Shown here: positions 12,430-26,155 of the stretch, piece by piece | Layout: each line of letters begins with the position of its first letter | How positions within the stretch are numbered: the stretch's first letter is position 1 | Assembly (NCBI GenBank): GCA_949358305.1 | Contig: OX442316.1 | Span: 14,942,001-15,006,000, forward strand | DNA: 64,000 nucleotides | Source: Strigamia acuminata | Taxonomy: Eukaryota; Arthropoda; Chilopoda; Geophilomorpha; Linotaeniidae | Direction: 5' to 3' | Notes under the pieces: generated by a model | Database searches by the model: none | Seen by the model: only the letters and a program-made list of their open reading frames with translations | What the model was told of the DNA's origin: nothing | Position numbers and translations under genes: made by a program

Positions 12430-13282
12430 GTTTTCCAGAAAAGTTAAAATCTGGATTTTGTTTATCCGGATAACCATGTGCGTTTACATGTCGCTAGTTT
12501 CACTTATCCAGATAACTGGATTCGTGATAAATCGTTATTCGTTACTGTGGTGTATTTGCACCACAAGAAATTGTGCAGGTTTGAGCACATTAGGAAATTA
12601 CATTGCATTATTAGCAATACAATGTACAAGGCATCGTGCCGGAGCATCTTGCTTAGACATCATGCAGCTTCCATATTTTCCCCTAGCAATGGTTGGTCAG
12701 GTTTTGAACATTTACCATGTTTACATGGTCACAGTTTTCCAGATAAGTGAATATTCAGATTTTATTTATCTGGATAACCGTTTGTGTTTACAGGACGTTA
12801 GTTTTCTGGTAAACTTGACGTCATACGAGAATTACCCATACTGCCCTTTGATTATCTGGAACAACAAAATGGTTGTTGATCCATTTCAGCCAAACAAATG
12901 AAATGGTGGTTAGGAAAGAGGTTTTTGCTCGAATCTTTGCAATGGTGCCTAATATGCAAATTCTGATCTCAAAAATGGTGGTTTTAGCTGATTTCACATT
13001 GATTTCGGTACCAAATGTCGTTGGTACGTAGGCCTAACGTATTTTTACTACAACGATCCAACGATATCTCGATCCAAGTTTTTGAATTTTCGCATGCACG
13101 GGTGTTTACATGCAGTTTTCAATGCGCAAAACGCCCAAAATTTATCTCGTACAACTGGAATTTAGTTTTCCAGATAAGTCTGTCTTTTCTAGAAAACTGA
13201 TTTGTTTACATGATCAGTTTTCCAGAAAAGTAAAATTTGCATTTTCACTTATCCAGATAACTGGGTACATGTAAACATGTTA
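12430..13282. repeat. Complex of TTTACATG / TTTTCCAGA / TTATCCAGATAA repeats
   Basis: Recurrent words TTTTCCAGATAAGT, TTATCCAGATAACTGG (with TTATCCGGATAA and TTATCTGGATAA variants) and GTTTACATG occur in both orientations at about 12,430-12,520, 12,715-12,800 and 13,100-13,282. Many are self-palindromic. The pattern suggests nested or tandem copies of a short inverted-repeat transposon. I see no gene, although short chance ORFs cross it. Confidence 0.45.
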
Positions 13283-15429
13283 AATAAAAGGATTTCACTT
13301 CTGTTAGTGAAAGTGAACAGGCGCAGAGGCTTGGTTTAGGCACAAATGAAGTCTTTCTGTGTTTATTTTCCCATTTGAACCCAAAGATGGAAAAGTTACC
13401 AAACTTTGACTTACTATGCATCGACATGGATGAATTAAACCGGAGTGTTCAATTATAGCAATGCTTTGTTTTAATTGGACAGTCGGATTCCCCAGTCTGT
13501 GCCAGTCCTGAGTCGGCTGGATGAAGTTCAGAAAAGCATTCTTGCTCCCCGGGATGTGCGCGGTTATCTGGAGATATCGTATCTTGGAAAATATTCTTAG
13601 AACCGGTATCGACAAGATGGGTGATTTGTCGGGTGACGCAAGTTTAAATTCAGACTTGATAAGCCCATCCTGAGGTTCTCTGAAGGTTACGAGGACGACT
13701 TGCAAAGCTTTTTGTTTACCACCGCGTGCAAGTTGGCATGAAAAGAAATCAATCTTTCTTTCTTTCTTGTTAAATGTACAAGAAATTTTTTCAACCATTA
13801 TTTCTAACAAAACACGTTTTCTTTTTATTTCATTTGGACGCAGATAAAAATCTAAACCCGAAGCGATTTTATTAGACCGAAGATTCTCCTTTGCACCTGG
13901 GAACGATTTGTCCGGGGCCTTTAATGGACCAATCGCATGGAATTACGGCGGCGGAGGCCGTGCATGGGTTGTTGGCTCGTGATTGGTTGTCTCCGACTCG
14001 GCTGCATCTGCAGCTCAAGGGCTCAAAGGGTTGGGCATCCTGTGAGTGTTCGGAGGAAAAAGCTACACGGCCTTGGCTCGAGGTGCAGGGTTTGGGTGGG
14101 ATGCACAGTCAAGGTCTTGCGCAGAGGGAATGAAATGGGACTTGTTTTGATCTGGAGTTAAAATTATTGATGGCTTATTATGGGAATGTTTAGAAAGAAA
14201 GAAAATTTTTTTTTATTTTATTTTATTTTATTTTAATTTTTTTTTTTTTTTTTTTTTTTTGTGGGGAAAATTTGGCGGGTCGTAAACAGTGCACCTGTTG
14301 TTGAAGAATGAGGTGTTATTCGGAGAAAAATTGTGGAAATAATGGGCTCTTAGTTATAATCTGGTTTTTTTGGCGACATTTTATGACTGTTTGATTTATT
14401 GCTTGACCGGTCCAAGGCTTGGATGGACTAATAAAGCACTTGTTCTTGTGTTTATGCGAGGAAATTGTTGTTTTTATATTGAATATTAGTCAGATTAGGG
14501 TTATTTATTGATGCGTTTGGCAATTTCCGAGATCTGGGGGTTATGGCGCTTCATAAAAGTCACATTTGTTATTTACTTTGTTTGTTTTTTTCTTTCGAAG
14601 TAAGAAAAAAAGTAAATTTAAATTTAAAAAAAAAATTCTGTGAAATGCGAGTGGAAAACAAATCTCATCTTGGGGGGGTACAAGGGTTAAGGCCATGTAT
14701 GACAAACACATGTTAATTCAACGGACCAAATATCCTGTACTGTTGCACAAGTTGAAACTTATTTTAAATGTTTGAAAATTGATAATTTTGATATTTTTGA
14801 CCTTGAAAATTTTTTTTGTGTGGGGGGGGGGAGGGGGAGGGTTTTTTTGGGGGGGTTTGCGAGCTAAGTTGTTAATTAAAGGAAGGAATTGTCAGATTAT
14901 GGGACTTGTTTTTCCTGTTTTCTCTGATGATATAAATTAATGATCACTTTCGGTTTACTTGGGGTCACTGGTCCGTGGTTCGTGAATAGTAAACTTGGGC
15001 CATAAACATATATCTGGGTATAATTTGTTGAACGGCCTTTAACTCAACATGATGACCTTATTTAATTTTTTTTTTTTTTTTTTAATTTTTATTTTATGGG
15101 AATTATCTTTCAAAGTCAATTTAAAAAGAAAACTCGATTTGAGATTCTTTAATTAGAAGTGATAAATCAAAAATTCGTCTTTTGCTTATTTTCAATTTTG
15201 CACGCTTTGCTCGGCCTGGTTTGTTTAAATTTGTCCGGACTCGCTTAATATTCACATTAAGGCACATCTGAATGCATTCTAAGAACTCTGCATTTTTGTT
15301 TTTTACTTGTGGCTATAAAACCAACACTTTTATGATATCAGAGCTTGTTTATAGTTTTTCTTTTTTTTGGAATTGATTTACGGAACCGTAAATTTTCTGA
15401 TACTACACCCGCGTTCTATTGGCAGAACC
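13283..15429. other. No gene seen
   Basis: A modestly GC-richer patch at 13,890-14,130 has two overlapping 75-80-codon frames but no domain. Poly-T runs at about 14,205-14,260 and G/T runs near 14,818-14,855 follow. Confidence 0.55.
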
Positions 15430-15940
15430 GGTTTGGTCAATTTAGACTTATTTTAGTCGTTTTGTTCAATTTAGACATTAATTTTAGTCGTTTTGTTCAA
15501 TTTAGACATTTATTTTAGTCATTTTGGTCAATTTAGGCATTAAATTTAGTTATTTTGGTTAATTTAGACTTATTTTAGTCGTTTTGGTCAATTTAGACAT
15601 TTCTTTTAGTCATTTTGGTCAATTTAGGCATTAAATTTAGTTATTTTGGTTAATTTAGACTTATTTTAGTCGTTTTGTTCAATTTAGACATTTATTTTAC
15701 TCGTCTTGTTCAATTTAGACATTAATTTTAGTCGTTTTTTTCAATTTAGACATTTATTTTAGTCGTTTTGGTCAATTTAGACATTTATTTTAGTCGTTTT
15801 GTTCAATTTAGACATTTATTTTAGTCGTTTTGGTCAATTTAGACATTTATTTTAGTCGTTTTGTTCAATTTAGAAATTTATTTTAGTCGTTTTGGTCAAT
15901 TTAGGCATTAAATTTAGTTATTTTGGTTAATTTAGACCCG
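15430..15940. repeat. 31-bp minisatellite (TTTTAGTCGTTTTGTTCAAT...)
   Basis: About 16 units of 31 bp alternate TTTTAGTCGTTTTGGTCAATTT and AGACATTTA or AGGCATTAAA variants, so at least two sub-unit types are interspersed. Non-coding. Confidence 0.9.
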
Positions 15941-18900
15941 TCATGGTAAAGGATATCGCGTTCAATTAGCATTCTGCGTTCAATGGGAGCCATTTTGGAT
16001 GTGGAAATGATGTATCATCTTCAAGAATTAATTAGTAAAAAGCGCTGTTGCAGAGGCTGCGTCAAAGATTTAGAGGAATTTCGCTGCCTGGCGTTTGCAG
16101 ATGGCATTATATCAACACACAGGAGCGTTTTGGCTATTTGATGAAATAAAACGAAAAGTTTACATTCTCGTCCCCACAGGAGGGAAAAAATTGTTATTTT
16201 CTTGAAGCTTGGAGGTAATGGCATGGAAATGGTTTGATATTAATAAATAATAATCATGATTCACATAGAATATTCCATTCATAAACCAGACCAGTACGGT
16301 GGCTCTCTTGCGGCCGATTTCGCAAACTCTGAATCTTGATGGAGTTTATTTTGTAAATTAGAATTTAGGGCGTTGGCTAAAGCTCGGAGCGGGAGACGAA
16401 GATAGAAACGAGAAACGACACAACTCAAATTCTTGTTTACAAAGAATGTTCTTTTTTTATTTTTTGTTTTACGGTTATTGCTCCTAAATTCCCATCAAAA
16501 TGTCCCGTTTAATCTAAAAAAAAATAAAAATAAAAAAACCAAAATAAACACTCGGCCTTGGACATCAAGAAATAGAAAAAAAATAAAAAAAATAAAAAAA
16601 ATTTCAATTTTTAAACTGAAACGAAAGTATAAGTTGAAGGACACATTTTTATTTTATTTTCTTATTTTTTTCAACGTCTGCTTGTGACTCCCTGACTGGG
16701 TTTGTATGTTAAGCTCATTTTCCATTATTCTGCAAGAGAAACTGCAGACGGCATCATGCTCCATTTAACCGCGAGACGAAACAATTTTTTTGTTGTTTCC
16801 TTCCAATTTTCATGAATGTAACGTGTTTTTTTTGTTATCCTCGCTACTGTTGTTAATAAATTGGAGCGAAAAAAATGCGTAGTGAGCTTAAATAAGATAA
16901 TTTCGAGAAATACATGAAAGGAAGTTGTGTGGCCAGTGGGTCAGGCGGCCAATGAGCAACGGGTCAATAGAGCAATGGCCGCCTGTTCCGTATCTCTTCT
17001 TTTTTCCCCAAGATCGCGGCCATACGTTGGAATGGTGTCACGGGGTTGCGTAAGGTCAATGTCACCTGACTGGCCACACTCGGCGTTGTACTTCAATAGA
17101 GCATGCAGGTAGGCCGTGACCTCCATTTGGTGGATAGAGGTCTCCCTTTTTGGGGGATGGGTGGGGGGGGGGGAATTTGTTGGGGTGAGTGTTTTGGTTT
17201 TGTAAATATTTTGGGTTTGGGTTATTCAACTTTGGTTGAGTGTTTGTTGGTGGGGATTTTTTGTTTTTGTTTTTTTTTGTTTTTGTTTTGTTTTTTGGGG
17301 TTTGTGGATGATTGATGGTTTTTGGGAAGGATTAAAAGTGGATTTTGGATTGCTGAAAGATTTTTTTTTGTTGGGTGATTTGGTTTTGAATTTTTTGGGA
17401 CTGGTTTTGTAATGATGTGATTGGAGGTGACTTATGCTAATTTTGTTTGGATTTTTTTTTTGGCCTAAATTTATGTATTTCAGGTTGATTTTGGATTGTT
17501 TTTGATGATTTTGACCTAAATTTATGTGTTAGGGGATAGATTTTGATTGGTTTTGTGTGTTTTGGTCTAAATTTTAATTAGTTTTATGTGTTTTGGTCTA
17601 AATTTGTTTAGTTTTTAGATGTTTTGGTCTAAAATGTATTCACTTGAGCTTTTAAAATTTAACGAGTCATTAAATTTTTTTAGTTTGAATATTTTTATTT
17701 TGCGTAAAATGGAATTTTTAGTGCATATTTTATACGCATAAAACGAAATTTATTTTGCATAAATATCCGGGGTCCATTAATGACTACATGTGCATTACGC
17801 GCAAGTACATGCGGTAAAAATAATATACATAATTCCACGAAATGCTATACATTTTGGAGTGCATTAAGTGAAAAGCAATATATTGTAAATACTCCGTAAC
17901 ATTTGTGAACCATGTGAGTATAATCTCTGAATATTTCACACTTAACAGTCTAACCCGACATTTTATTCTTTCTACGGAATGAAAAGAAAACACATTTCCT
18001 CTCTTACTTAAAACAAACAATTTTTTCCCTCCCAAAAAAATATATATAATTTTTTCCCTTCTATCTCAAAAGTTGAAATGAACTTAGCTCTTTGTATTTG
18101 GATTCTCTGCGCAATAAAAGTTAAAGCAGGACTGCACTAAGAGACGATGTGCAGACCCACAGTATATCTGCACAATTTCCTAGTGAAATTGTAAATTTGT
18201 GTCAGTGCAAAGTGGCTGCTAGGAAATAAATGTGACTTTTGCTTGCCACTTGTACTTTTTCCCCCTTTTCCTCTTGCTTTATCTCTTTTATGTTCACTTC
18301 TTTGAAAATAAATCAGCAACTTGTGACAAAATTTATTTGTCAAGTGGATTACTCACAAATATGGTCACATTTTACAAGGGGGGGGGGGGGTGTGGGGGGT
18401 TGGTTGTCCTTTTTGGACGTTCTCCTTGTTTATTTGCCACGCGTGAATGGAGGATTTAGTGGCTGAGATTTTCTAACAAGTTGATGAAAGTTAAGCTGCT
18501 TTCAAGTTCCCATGAAAGATTAAGTTGGAAAAACTTGTTGGTAGCTATGGAGATGAATGTAAATTCATGTAATGATGTTGTTGTTTATTATTTTAGTTTT
18601 GTGTGTTTGCATTTTTACACTTGAGGAGTTTTTAATCGAAGAAATTGGATTTTGTACTGATTGGATGTGAATTTTCTGCTTGGGGAAACGAGTTAATATT
18701 TTTTTTTTTAGTTTTGTAATTTCGCAAAAATAAAAGTTTGGTTTTTTGGATTTTATTTTTTATTTATTATTCGACTGGGTAAATAATAAATGAGTTTGTT
18801 GAAGTTGGAGAAAATATTTATGCAGGTATATATAAATAAAATGGAGTTTTTGGAAGTTTTTTTAGGGGTGTAATTGAATTTTGTTGTTTGTTTTCTTCTG

Positions 18901-19411
18901 TAAAGAGAATTTGCAATGAAATATTGGATAAAATTAAATTTGGTTGACAAATGTTAAATTTTGTGATCGATTTTAAATTTTATTTTATATTTTAGGTTTT
19001 GAAAACTGTTCATCATTGGAAATATAAAGCGATTTGACATCACAAAAGGTAAGCGGAGTTCTAACAACTCTTGTTTGTTAACACTTGAAACTACATTTCA
19101 ATTTGTACTTGGAACGAGTGGATGTATTTCCGGTTTTTCGTATAAGCTGCAAATTATTTGACAAGAAACAAGGAGATTTAAGTTTTTCTAGAAAAGAATT
19201 GATGTGAAGTCTCATCTGTTTTTGCTATGTCATCGCGTGAAGTGGGCAGGTGTGTTGGGATTGCGATTGCGCAGTTGGGAGTTAAGAAGAATGCTGATCC
19301 CACGGCTTCAGAGTTTGCGCCCACTGTTCAAACACCAAATTCCAATTTTGGCACTTGAAAACACAAAAATTTAAAAATTGTTTTAGTGCGCAGGAGCGAA
19401 TTGTGCCACTA
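15941..19411. other. No gene seen
   Basis: AT-rich sequence with G-runs near 17,160 and 18,380 and a CpG-containing patch at about 16,925-17,108 ending in a donor-like GCAG|GTAGGC. No coding evidence. Confidence 0.55.
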
Positions 19412-19837
19412 TACTCGAGTTGCACTCAAAAAGGCACTTTACAATGTGTACTCCCATTGGTCGAGCCAGTTTACTACTAACTCCAGACTGTATACTACTA
19501 CTAGGAGAAGTAGTTTTTATTTTTATTTATTGTTGTGATTGTTATGACTAGTTTAGTTAATGTTATTTTGATTTTATTTAATAAAAAATGTTATTTCCAT
19601 CATTAAAATGAAGTTTTACACATTAAAAAATGTCAAACTCATGTTTGTTGCGTTTATTGCTAACATCGTCTGGAAGTTTGAATTTTAGGCTGTTGCCTAG
19701 GCAATCGATTGCAATGTCTGTACATTTTAATGCAATTCTGGTGTTTGGGTCTACTTCTCCGGATCACTACACCAGTAAACTGGCTCGACCAATGGGAGTA
19801 CACCTTGTAAAGTGACTTTTTGAGTGCAACTCGAGTA
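19412..19837. mobile_element. Fold-back element with 63-bp arms
   Basis: The left arm (19,412-19,474, from TACTCGAGTTGCACTCAAAA to GAGCCAGTTTAC) and the right arm (19,775-19,837) are inverted copies differing at only about two positions. They enclose an AT-rich 300-bp loop. The arms are GC-richer than the loop. It is consistent with a fold-back/MITE element; no target duplication could be fixed. Confidence 0.55.
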
Positions 19838-21438
19838 CAGCTGTTATTATTTCTAAAATTTGTGGATTTGTTTGGATTTTTCATTTTGATTTTGCAGAAA
19901 AGATACCGTGTAAAATCTCAAGTTTCATCAAACTTGTGACTAATTCCCATTGGTTGGGCATGTCATAAACTCAAGGTTACATGTGACTGATCATGTGATG
20001 CTTTTCAACCAATAAGGGAGAAGTAAAGTTCAAAATGGCCGTTTTATATGCACTAAAATATCGCTGAAATGTGTTAATAACTTGTAAATGCGAATAAATA
20101 TAAAATATAAAATTATTTTAAGGCTAAATGTATGTAAAGTGACTGAAAAATAGGTTGAAATTGGGACAGAAATTCAGTTTGATGTAAATAAAAGGCGGCG
20201 ACAAGAAATACAAATCCGTGAGAACTTTATTACAATCGTAATTCGATTAAATTTGCTTTGATATTACAGTTATGTCTTTTTTTGCCAAGATCCTTGTTGT
20301 AGCTGCAAGAGATAGCCAACGCCCTCTGTGATGAATTGACATAAAAAGAGAGAATTCATTATTGATCACTACGTTGAATTGGCAAATGTATTGAGACAAA
20401 AATAGACTTTTTTTTTCCTTTCCGTTTCTTTTCCAAGAAGTAATTGATGACATAAGAGTTCGATTACCCATTTAATTCCTTTAGATAAGACGTGGCTTGT
20501 CGGGAACGTTGACCCCTTCTAAAGTGATGAATTTAAATAAGATTGGTTAACTTTTCAAGGACATTTCGTAAGATAGATGAGCATTGAGATGGCATTGCAA
20601 CCAAAACTACCCAAATTTTTGAACAATCGAGGTTCCTCGAGAAAACAATACGCAATTTAATTGTATATATCTATTTTAATGCTAACGACAAATATAATTG
20701 AAATAGCGACCAAAAAACCACCAAAATGGGTAAATTACAATTTCCACCATGTTATTCCTATGGGAAACAATAAATAGTAGAAACGGGCTTATTTGCCCTT
20801 GACATTTAGGAGTAGCGGGGAATGTTATATAATGTGATTTAGGATTTTAATTTTTTTCTTTTTTAATTTGGTGTTGGGTGGGGGGTGGTTAGAAATGATG
20901 AAATATTGTGAGAATTTAGTTGGGTTGTGGTATTTTTTTGTGTATTTTTTATTGTGGTCAAAGGGGTCGTGAAAAAGGGAGTTGTGTAGTTTGAGAAACT
21001 TATTTTATTTTTTATGTGGGCGCCCTGTGACAGGGAAAGTATGTGTGTAATGAATTTATTAAAGTTTCGAGTAATAATAATTCAATGTTGATGAACTTAA
21101 CCTAAATCCCGAAGCGGGATGTGGAATGGCAACTAACTGGCTCGATTGGTTGAGAAAGGGAATCCAGTGCTCATTCAGGTCAAGTTTACACATTTTCTGT
21201 ACACACTCAGTAATTTTTTTGATGCTTTATGGCTAAATTACTTTAATGAGTCACGGAAACGCGGCCCGTTGTAGGTAAATAGCTTAAAACAAATTTTTTT
21301 TTATTTTTAAATTATTAATTTGTTTTTAAATGTCAATGACTCATTACGAGTTTTTTTTTTTAATGATACATCGACTAATCATCTTTTAATCCCTTGAGTG
21401 TAAAGTCAATTAAATGGAGATACATGACATTTACTTTC

Positions 21439-21479
<41 letters not shown>

Positions 21480-23590
21480 AAATTGACATTTTGAATCTTC
21501 AAATGACAATTATTAACCTTTTCATTTTTTTTATTTTTTTTTAAATTTTTTTTTGAAAATTTAGATGAAAAATTTTTATTTTTATTTATTTTTTTATTTT
21601 TTCAATTTTTCTCAATTGACCTGCACCAAATAAATACACATTTCAATTTTCATCATCATTGGCCTTGTAAAGCAGCTTCTTTTTTCTCAAAGGGAAAGTA
21701 GGTCAAGATTGTGTTAATAAGACAGCAAAAAATCACAGAGAAATAAAATAACCGTGAGACTGAACTTCAAATGCGAACATATTTTTTCTCCTCCTTCTTC
21801 ACGGCTTATTGCAGTCAGAATACCCGTTCAATGAATGCAAATTCAAAATCTTTTTTTTTCCCTTTAAATATTATTTTACTTAAGAAAAAAAAAATCCTTT
21901 GAAATAATTCTTACACTGCGCGCTTTGCCTACTTCAATCATCTGTCGACCACGCCCCCGCATAACAGCCACACCCTGCCAGGTTAAAAAGTCAATTGGTA
22001 GCACCTTTGACTCAAACAACATCAAAAATTTGCGAAATAAACAAAATTTTATATTTTATATTAAAGAATAGGTTAGGCATAAACCTTGGTCTGTTTATTT
22101 TACATCTTGATGTGAATTCGGAGCGCAAATGCACGCTGGGCACCGTGCGGGCGCTAGTTTTATCGATGTGTAGCGCCAGTGAAACAATGAATTCCGGGTC
22201 GGACAGTTTAAAATTAATTTTTCAAACCGTTTTGTTGGCAATAGAGGGCGTGCAGCGCTGCCGAAGCAGCGGGGGCTTGTTTATGGATATCCAGCACTAC
22301 TCATTGTTGATTATCTTTGCAGGCCATGTCGTCATTGTATTCAATTGTGTTGGAAGCAATAAAATTGACAGGGGTACTCGCGCCTGAGGAGGCGGGAAGG
22401 ACGATTAGATAGGTCAGGGGTTCACATCCTGTTGACTTTTAATGATGGGGGTTGCCAAGTGGGGGCTTTGAGTTAACCTTGACACAGTGAACGCGGGGAG
22501 TTGGTTGTTTGGGGTGAGTGACCTCTTGGCGCGATGGGTGTCCGTGGGTACCAATCCCGGAAGTGGAAATAGGAAGGTGGGGTCGGGAATGAAGAAATAA
22601 CGAGTTTTTGTGGGTTAATAATGATTTTTTTTTTTTTTTTTTTTTGTTGTTGGTTGGTTTCCCCCTTGGTCTTAAGTGGTGTGTTTGGAATGGGGAAATG
22701 TTTTATGGGGTTGTAAATGGTTTGAATACTTGAAAAGTGTCTGCGGAGCGTCGAAGTGAATGGTGAATAATTTTGATTGGGTTAAATGGGTTTGATTGTG
22801 AGTTGGTGTCTCGGTTTTGTGGAATTAAGTGGGGCGGTGAAGGATGGATGCCAGAAATGGTTGGTAGTCAGTGAACCCGTGATCTTTGATCTTGAAATGT
22901 CGTGAGGTTGGATGTTTTTATAGATTTTTTTGGGTTGGTTTTTGTGTGATGAGAGTTGTGGTGGTTGGCAATAGAGGGCGGGACGGGTTGTGTGGTGGTG
23001 GGGTTGAAAGTTTGAGGTTTTGGGGGTGAGGGTGGGGTTTTGGGTGGGGAATTGAGAAGGAATGAAGAAGTTTTTTTTATTTTATTATTGAAATATTTGA
23101 ATTTTTAAAAGAAAATATTGAAAAAAAATTGTTTTTTTAGTAAAATATTTAAAAAAATTGATTTTTTAAGTAAAATATTGAAAAAAAATGTTTTATTGAT
23201 TATTTTTTACATCAAATATAAAATCAGTCAACATGTTTTTACATTTTTTTGTGTGTTTTATTTCATTTTACATTTAAAAAAAATTAAATGTGATCAATTT
23301 TTAAAAAAAAAATTTTAAAATTAATTTTTATTATTTCGTTTTTATTTTTACAAAAAAAAATTAAAAATTAAAAATAAAAAAAATAAAAAAAAAACACTTT
23401 AAAAATCATTATTTTAGCATAAAAAAATTTCCCAACCTTGAAATAATTAAACTAAATGGACTTTTAATTGGAAAAAAGTAATTACAAACCCCCCAACAAC
23501 AAAAAAGCAAAAAAAAAAAAATTAGAAAAGCGAGTTGTTGGTCACCCAAGCACATTTTCGAGGCCAAGGAATTAGTAAGAGGGGAGCAAG

Positions 23591-23626
<36 letters not shown>

Positions 23627-23640
23627 TAAATAAATGTGGT
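19838..23640. other. No gene seen
   Basis: Extremely AT-rich, including a T run of over 30 at about 21,441. A GC-richer island at 21,920-22,450 and a G/T-rich stretch at 22,480-23,060 stand out, and the word TGGCAATAGAGGGCG occurs at both about 22,236 and 22,964. No recognisable protein. Confidence 0.55.
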
Positions 23641-23649
23641 GGAATAGAA

Positions 23650-24095
23650 TTTTCGTGGCCGGAAGGTACGTCAGTGGCCATGCTTGGTTGGAAAATGGGT
23701 CAGGCCCAAGCGAGCAGCGGCCAACTCGAGTGTGAATGCCAAGCAGCTGGAGAGTTCGGCATCAGCAGCAAGCACGAACACAGCTACACACGGCGGCGCA
23801 GACGGGCCTTGAGGGGCCTCGACCAGTCACGAGTCGGCAGCAGTCGCGCACGGAGCCTCGAGCCTTGGCCTTAAAAATTTTAACACGTGCTCGTGTAACG
23901 CGTACACGCATACACGCAGATCGAAGAAAAACCGTCTTGTATTACTGGATCGAACTTGTACGACATGTGGTGACCGTGAGATTGTGAAATTGTGCAAAAG
24001 TGCCTTTTTGGATTTTTTCGAGACAAAAAAAAAAATTTTTTTGGGGAACCGAAAATTTTTTTTTCTGGAGTATCCTGTGGCTACTGTAAAATTTT
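23650..24095 (+). other. Candidate untranslated first exon / CpG island upstream of EcR-A
   Basis: About 250 bp rich in CpG and CAG/CGG words (23,690-23,920) interrupts very AT-rich DNA, directly after a poly-A run. It is followed by a donor-like TTTT|GTAAGT at 24,096. The EcR-A coding exon at 42,341 opens with a splice acceptor and needs an upstream partner. This is the best-looking partner on the same strand and would leave an intron of about 18.2 kb. There is no long ATG-started frame. The alternatives are an enhancer or an unrelated promoter. Confidence 0.3.
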
Positions 24096-25923
24096 GTAAG
24101 TAATTTTTTTTTTTTTTGGTTTTTTTTATTATATTTGGTCAATAGAAAGAAGAGTTGTTGAACTTAGTGCATGCATGCATCAGCGAGTTTATAGTGTACA
24201 AAGTGGCGTGTTGGCGGAGTTTTGTTGTGTTTAGTTTGAGTTTGCTTTTTTATTTTATGTTTACTGTTTGAAATACATGGAACCCGCACACAGACTGTTG
24301 TGTATATTTAATGCGGGTTGGTTGGCAATGAATATTTGAGTTCGTTTGTGTTTTTTTTTAGTGTGTTGAAAGCGGAGGGCGTTTTTTAGTTTTTGAATAT
24401 TTTTTTCTTTCTTTTTCCTTGTGTTTTTGTTCATCCAGGTGGAAGTTTGAGATTGTGGATTTATAGAATAAAGGAGAGTCGTGTTTCCTCGCTCTCCACA
24501 GGGAGGGCAGGGGTGAGGGAAACGTGTAAAGGACCCATTGAGAGGTTAGGGGTGGGGCTTTAGGCCTATTCTGGATTTGGCGGGTTTAAAATGCAGGAAA
24601 AGGGTGAATTTTTTTAAAAAAAAAAAATTAAAATTTTTATATATTTATTTTTATTTGTTATTATTATTATTATTTTTCGAAAAAAAAAATTTTTTGGTGG
24701 TTGTTTTATGGGTTGAAATGTGAATGAGGGAAAGTTAATGTCAATTTGTAATAAAAATGTTGACCGTGATCTCTAAAGCAATGAGGGAATTTTTATGCGA
24801 AGGCCTGGCGTCCATTCTCCTCAATTTCGTCATCATTGCAGGATGATTAGCATGAAACCATTTTATATTATTTCCTTTTTTATTCATTCGAGGACGCCAC
24901 TTTTTTTTTTATTTGATAATTTTTTTTTTTTTTTTAATATTTTATTTTTTTAACTTTTCGGATCATTGCTTGTGGGACTGTGTCCTAGTTTTAGTTTCAA
25001 CTGGCAGGAACTTGGCCTGAATGAAGTTTGGATGGATTCATTATATAGCTAATGATACAATGGTATCGGGAGGTCGCAACCTGACCAACTCCACCTACTT
25101 TATTCATTTATTTTCTTTTCTTCAAAATAAATTGCGTCTTTTGTTCAATTTCTTTGAAAAAAGTCGGAAAAGAATCAGGAAAAAGTCGAAAAAAGTACAA
25201 CAAAATCAATTTCCAAAGTTTTCTCACCGCCATGTTGGTTTTTAGTGAAAAATCGAGAAGAATTTTTGAAAAAATGCATTTTGTAAGCGGGCGGCGAGCA
25301 CAGACGAAGCCAGAAGCACATAATGAGATGTGTGACGTATTAATTGAGTTTAATAGCTAATTAATAGCAGAATTGCGAGTTAAAACGTGACCCCTCTTAT
25401 GTATATTCCATGACAAGTGGCCCATTGATGGCTTAATCGCATAGGGCTGTTTTTTGGCCCTTGCCCAACCATTTGCGCATGAATGAAAAGGGCAGTGAGT
25501 CATTAGACACGACGCTTTTTATATATTTATTCTCCTCTCCTATATGGTAATTGATAAATTGAGTTTAGTGCGTTTATAATTCAGTAGAGGACTAAATTGA
25601 TTTGTGGGAAATGAATTGCGTTTAAGTTTGGATGGGAAGCGCACTATTGAGTGTTTGCACGTATTAAGGTCAGGATTCAAGAGACTGATTATGTTGACCT
25701 TGTCAAGAAAAAAACAAACCTGTTTTCTATTCCCATCATAACATGCACCTGAGTGGAAAACTTGACACCAATGTCAATGTTAACATTTTTGAATGCTAAA
25801 TTGGGAGGTTGGAAAAATGAAACTATTTCAATTATATGTCTGGCAGACGTTTGTCTTACTTAGAAAAATTATTTTTGCTGTTTGGGATTTTTTTGGGATT
25901 TTTTTGGGATTTTTTTTCATTTT
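24096..25923. other. No gene seen; probable long EcR 5' intron
   Basis: AT-rich with poly-A/poly-T tracts. No conserved coding segment. Its intron status depends on the candidate exon at 23,650-24,095. Confidence 0.45.
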
Positions 25924-26006
25924 GACGGGGATCGAATTTTTCTCGGCCGCAGCGAGTCGGTGCTGCGCCGTATGGAATCGCGAACATCGTCGGTGGTGCC
26001 GATGCG
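25924..26006 (-). repeat. tRNA-like 83-bp repeat, copy 1
   Basis: This is nearly identical to the direct copy at 26,156-26,238. On the minus strand it holds a GGCGCAGC word resembling a tRNA A box and AAATTCGATCCCCGTC resembling a B box/T arm, about 30 nt apart, with a CGCAGC/GCTGCG stem between them. That suggests a tRNA-derived SINE head or decayed tRNA. No full cloverleaf was demonstrated. GC-rich against an AT-rich background. Confidence 0.4.
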
Positions 26007-26155
26007 AAGGTTTTTGAATGGTAAATTAAAAAAAAAAAATTTGTAATTTAAATTATAAGTGTAGCAGACATTTATCATTTTTATAATAATCATTTTTGAT
26101 ACTTTTAAATGTGTTTAAAAAAAATTTCGAAAATTTTTTTTAATTTTTTTTTTTC

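Noticed and set aside
13304-13810. 168-codon minus-strand frame
   Set aside because: It starts with TTG, has no domain, and overlaps no other signal.
22412-22430. AGGTCAGGGGTTCA, a DR2-like nuclear-receptor site, and scattered TCAAGGTCA words (for example near 37,432 minus strand and 50,288)
   Set aside because: Single half-site combinations of this kind are expected by chance in 64 kb. No clustering near a promoter.
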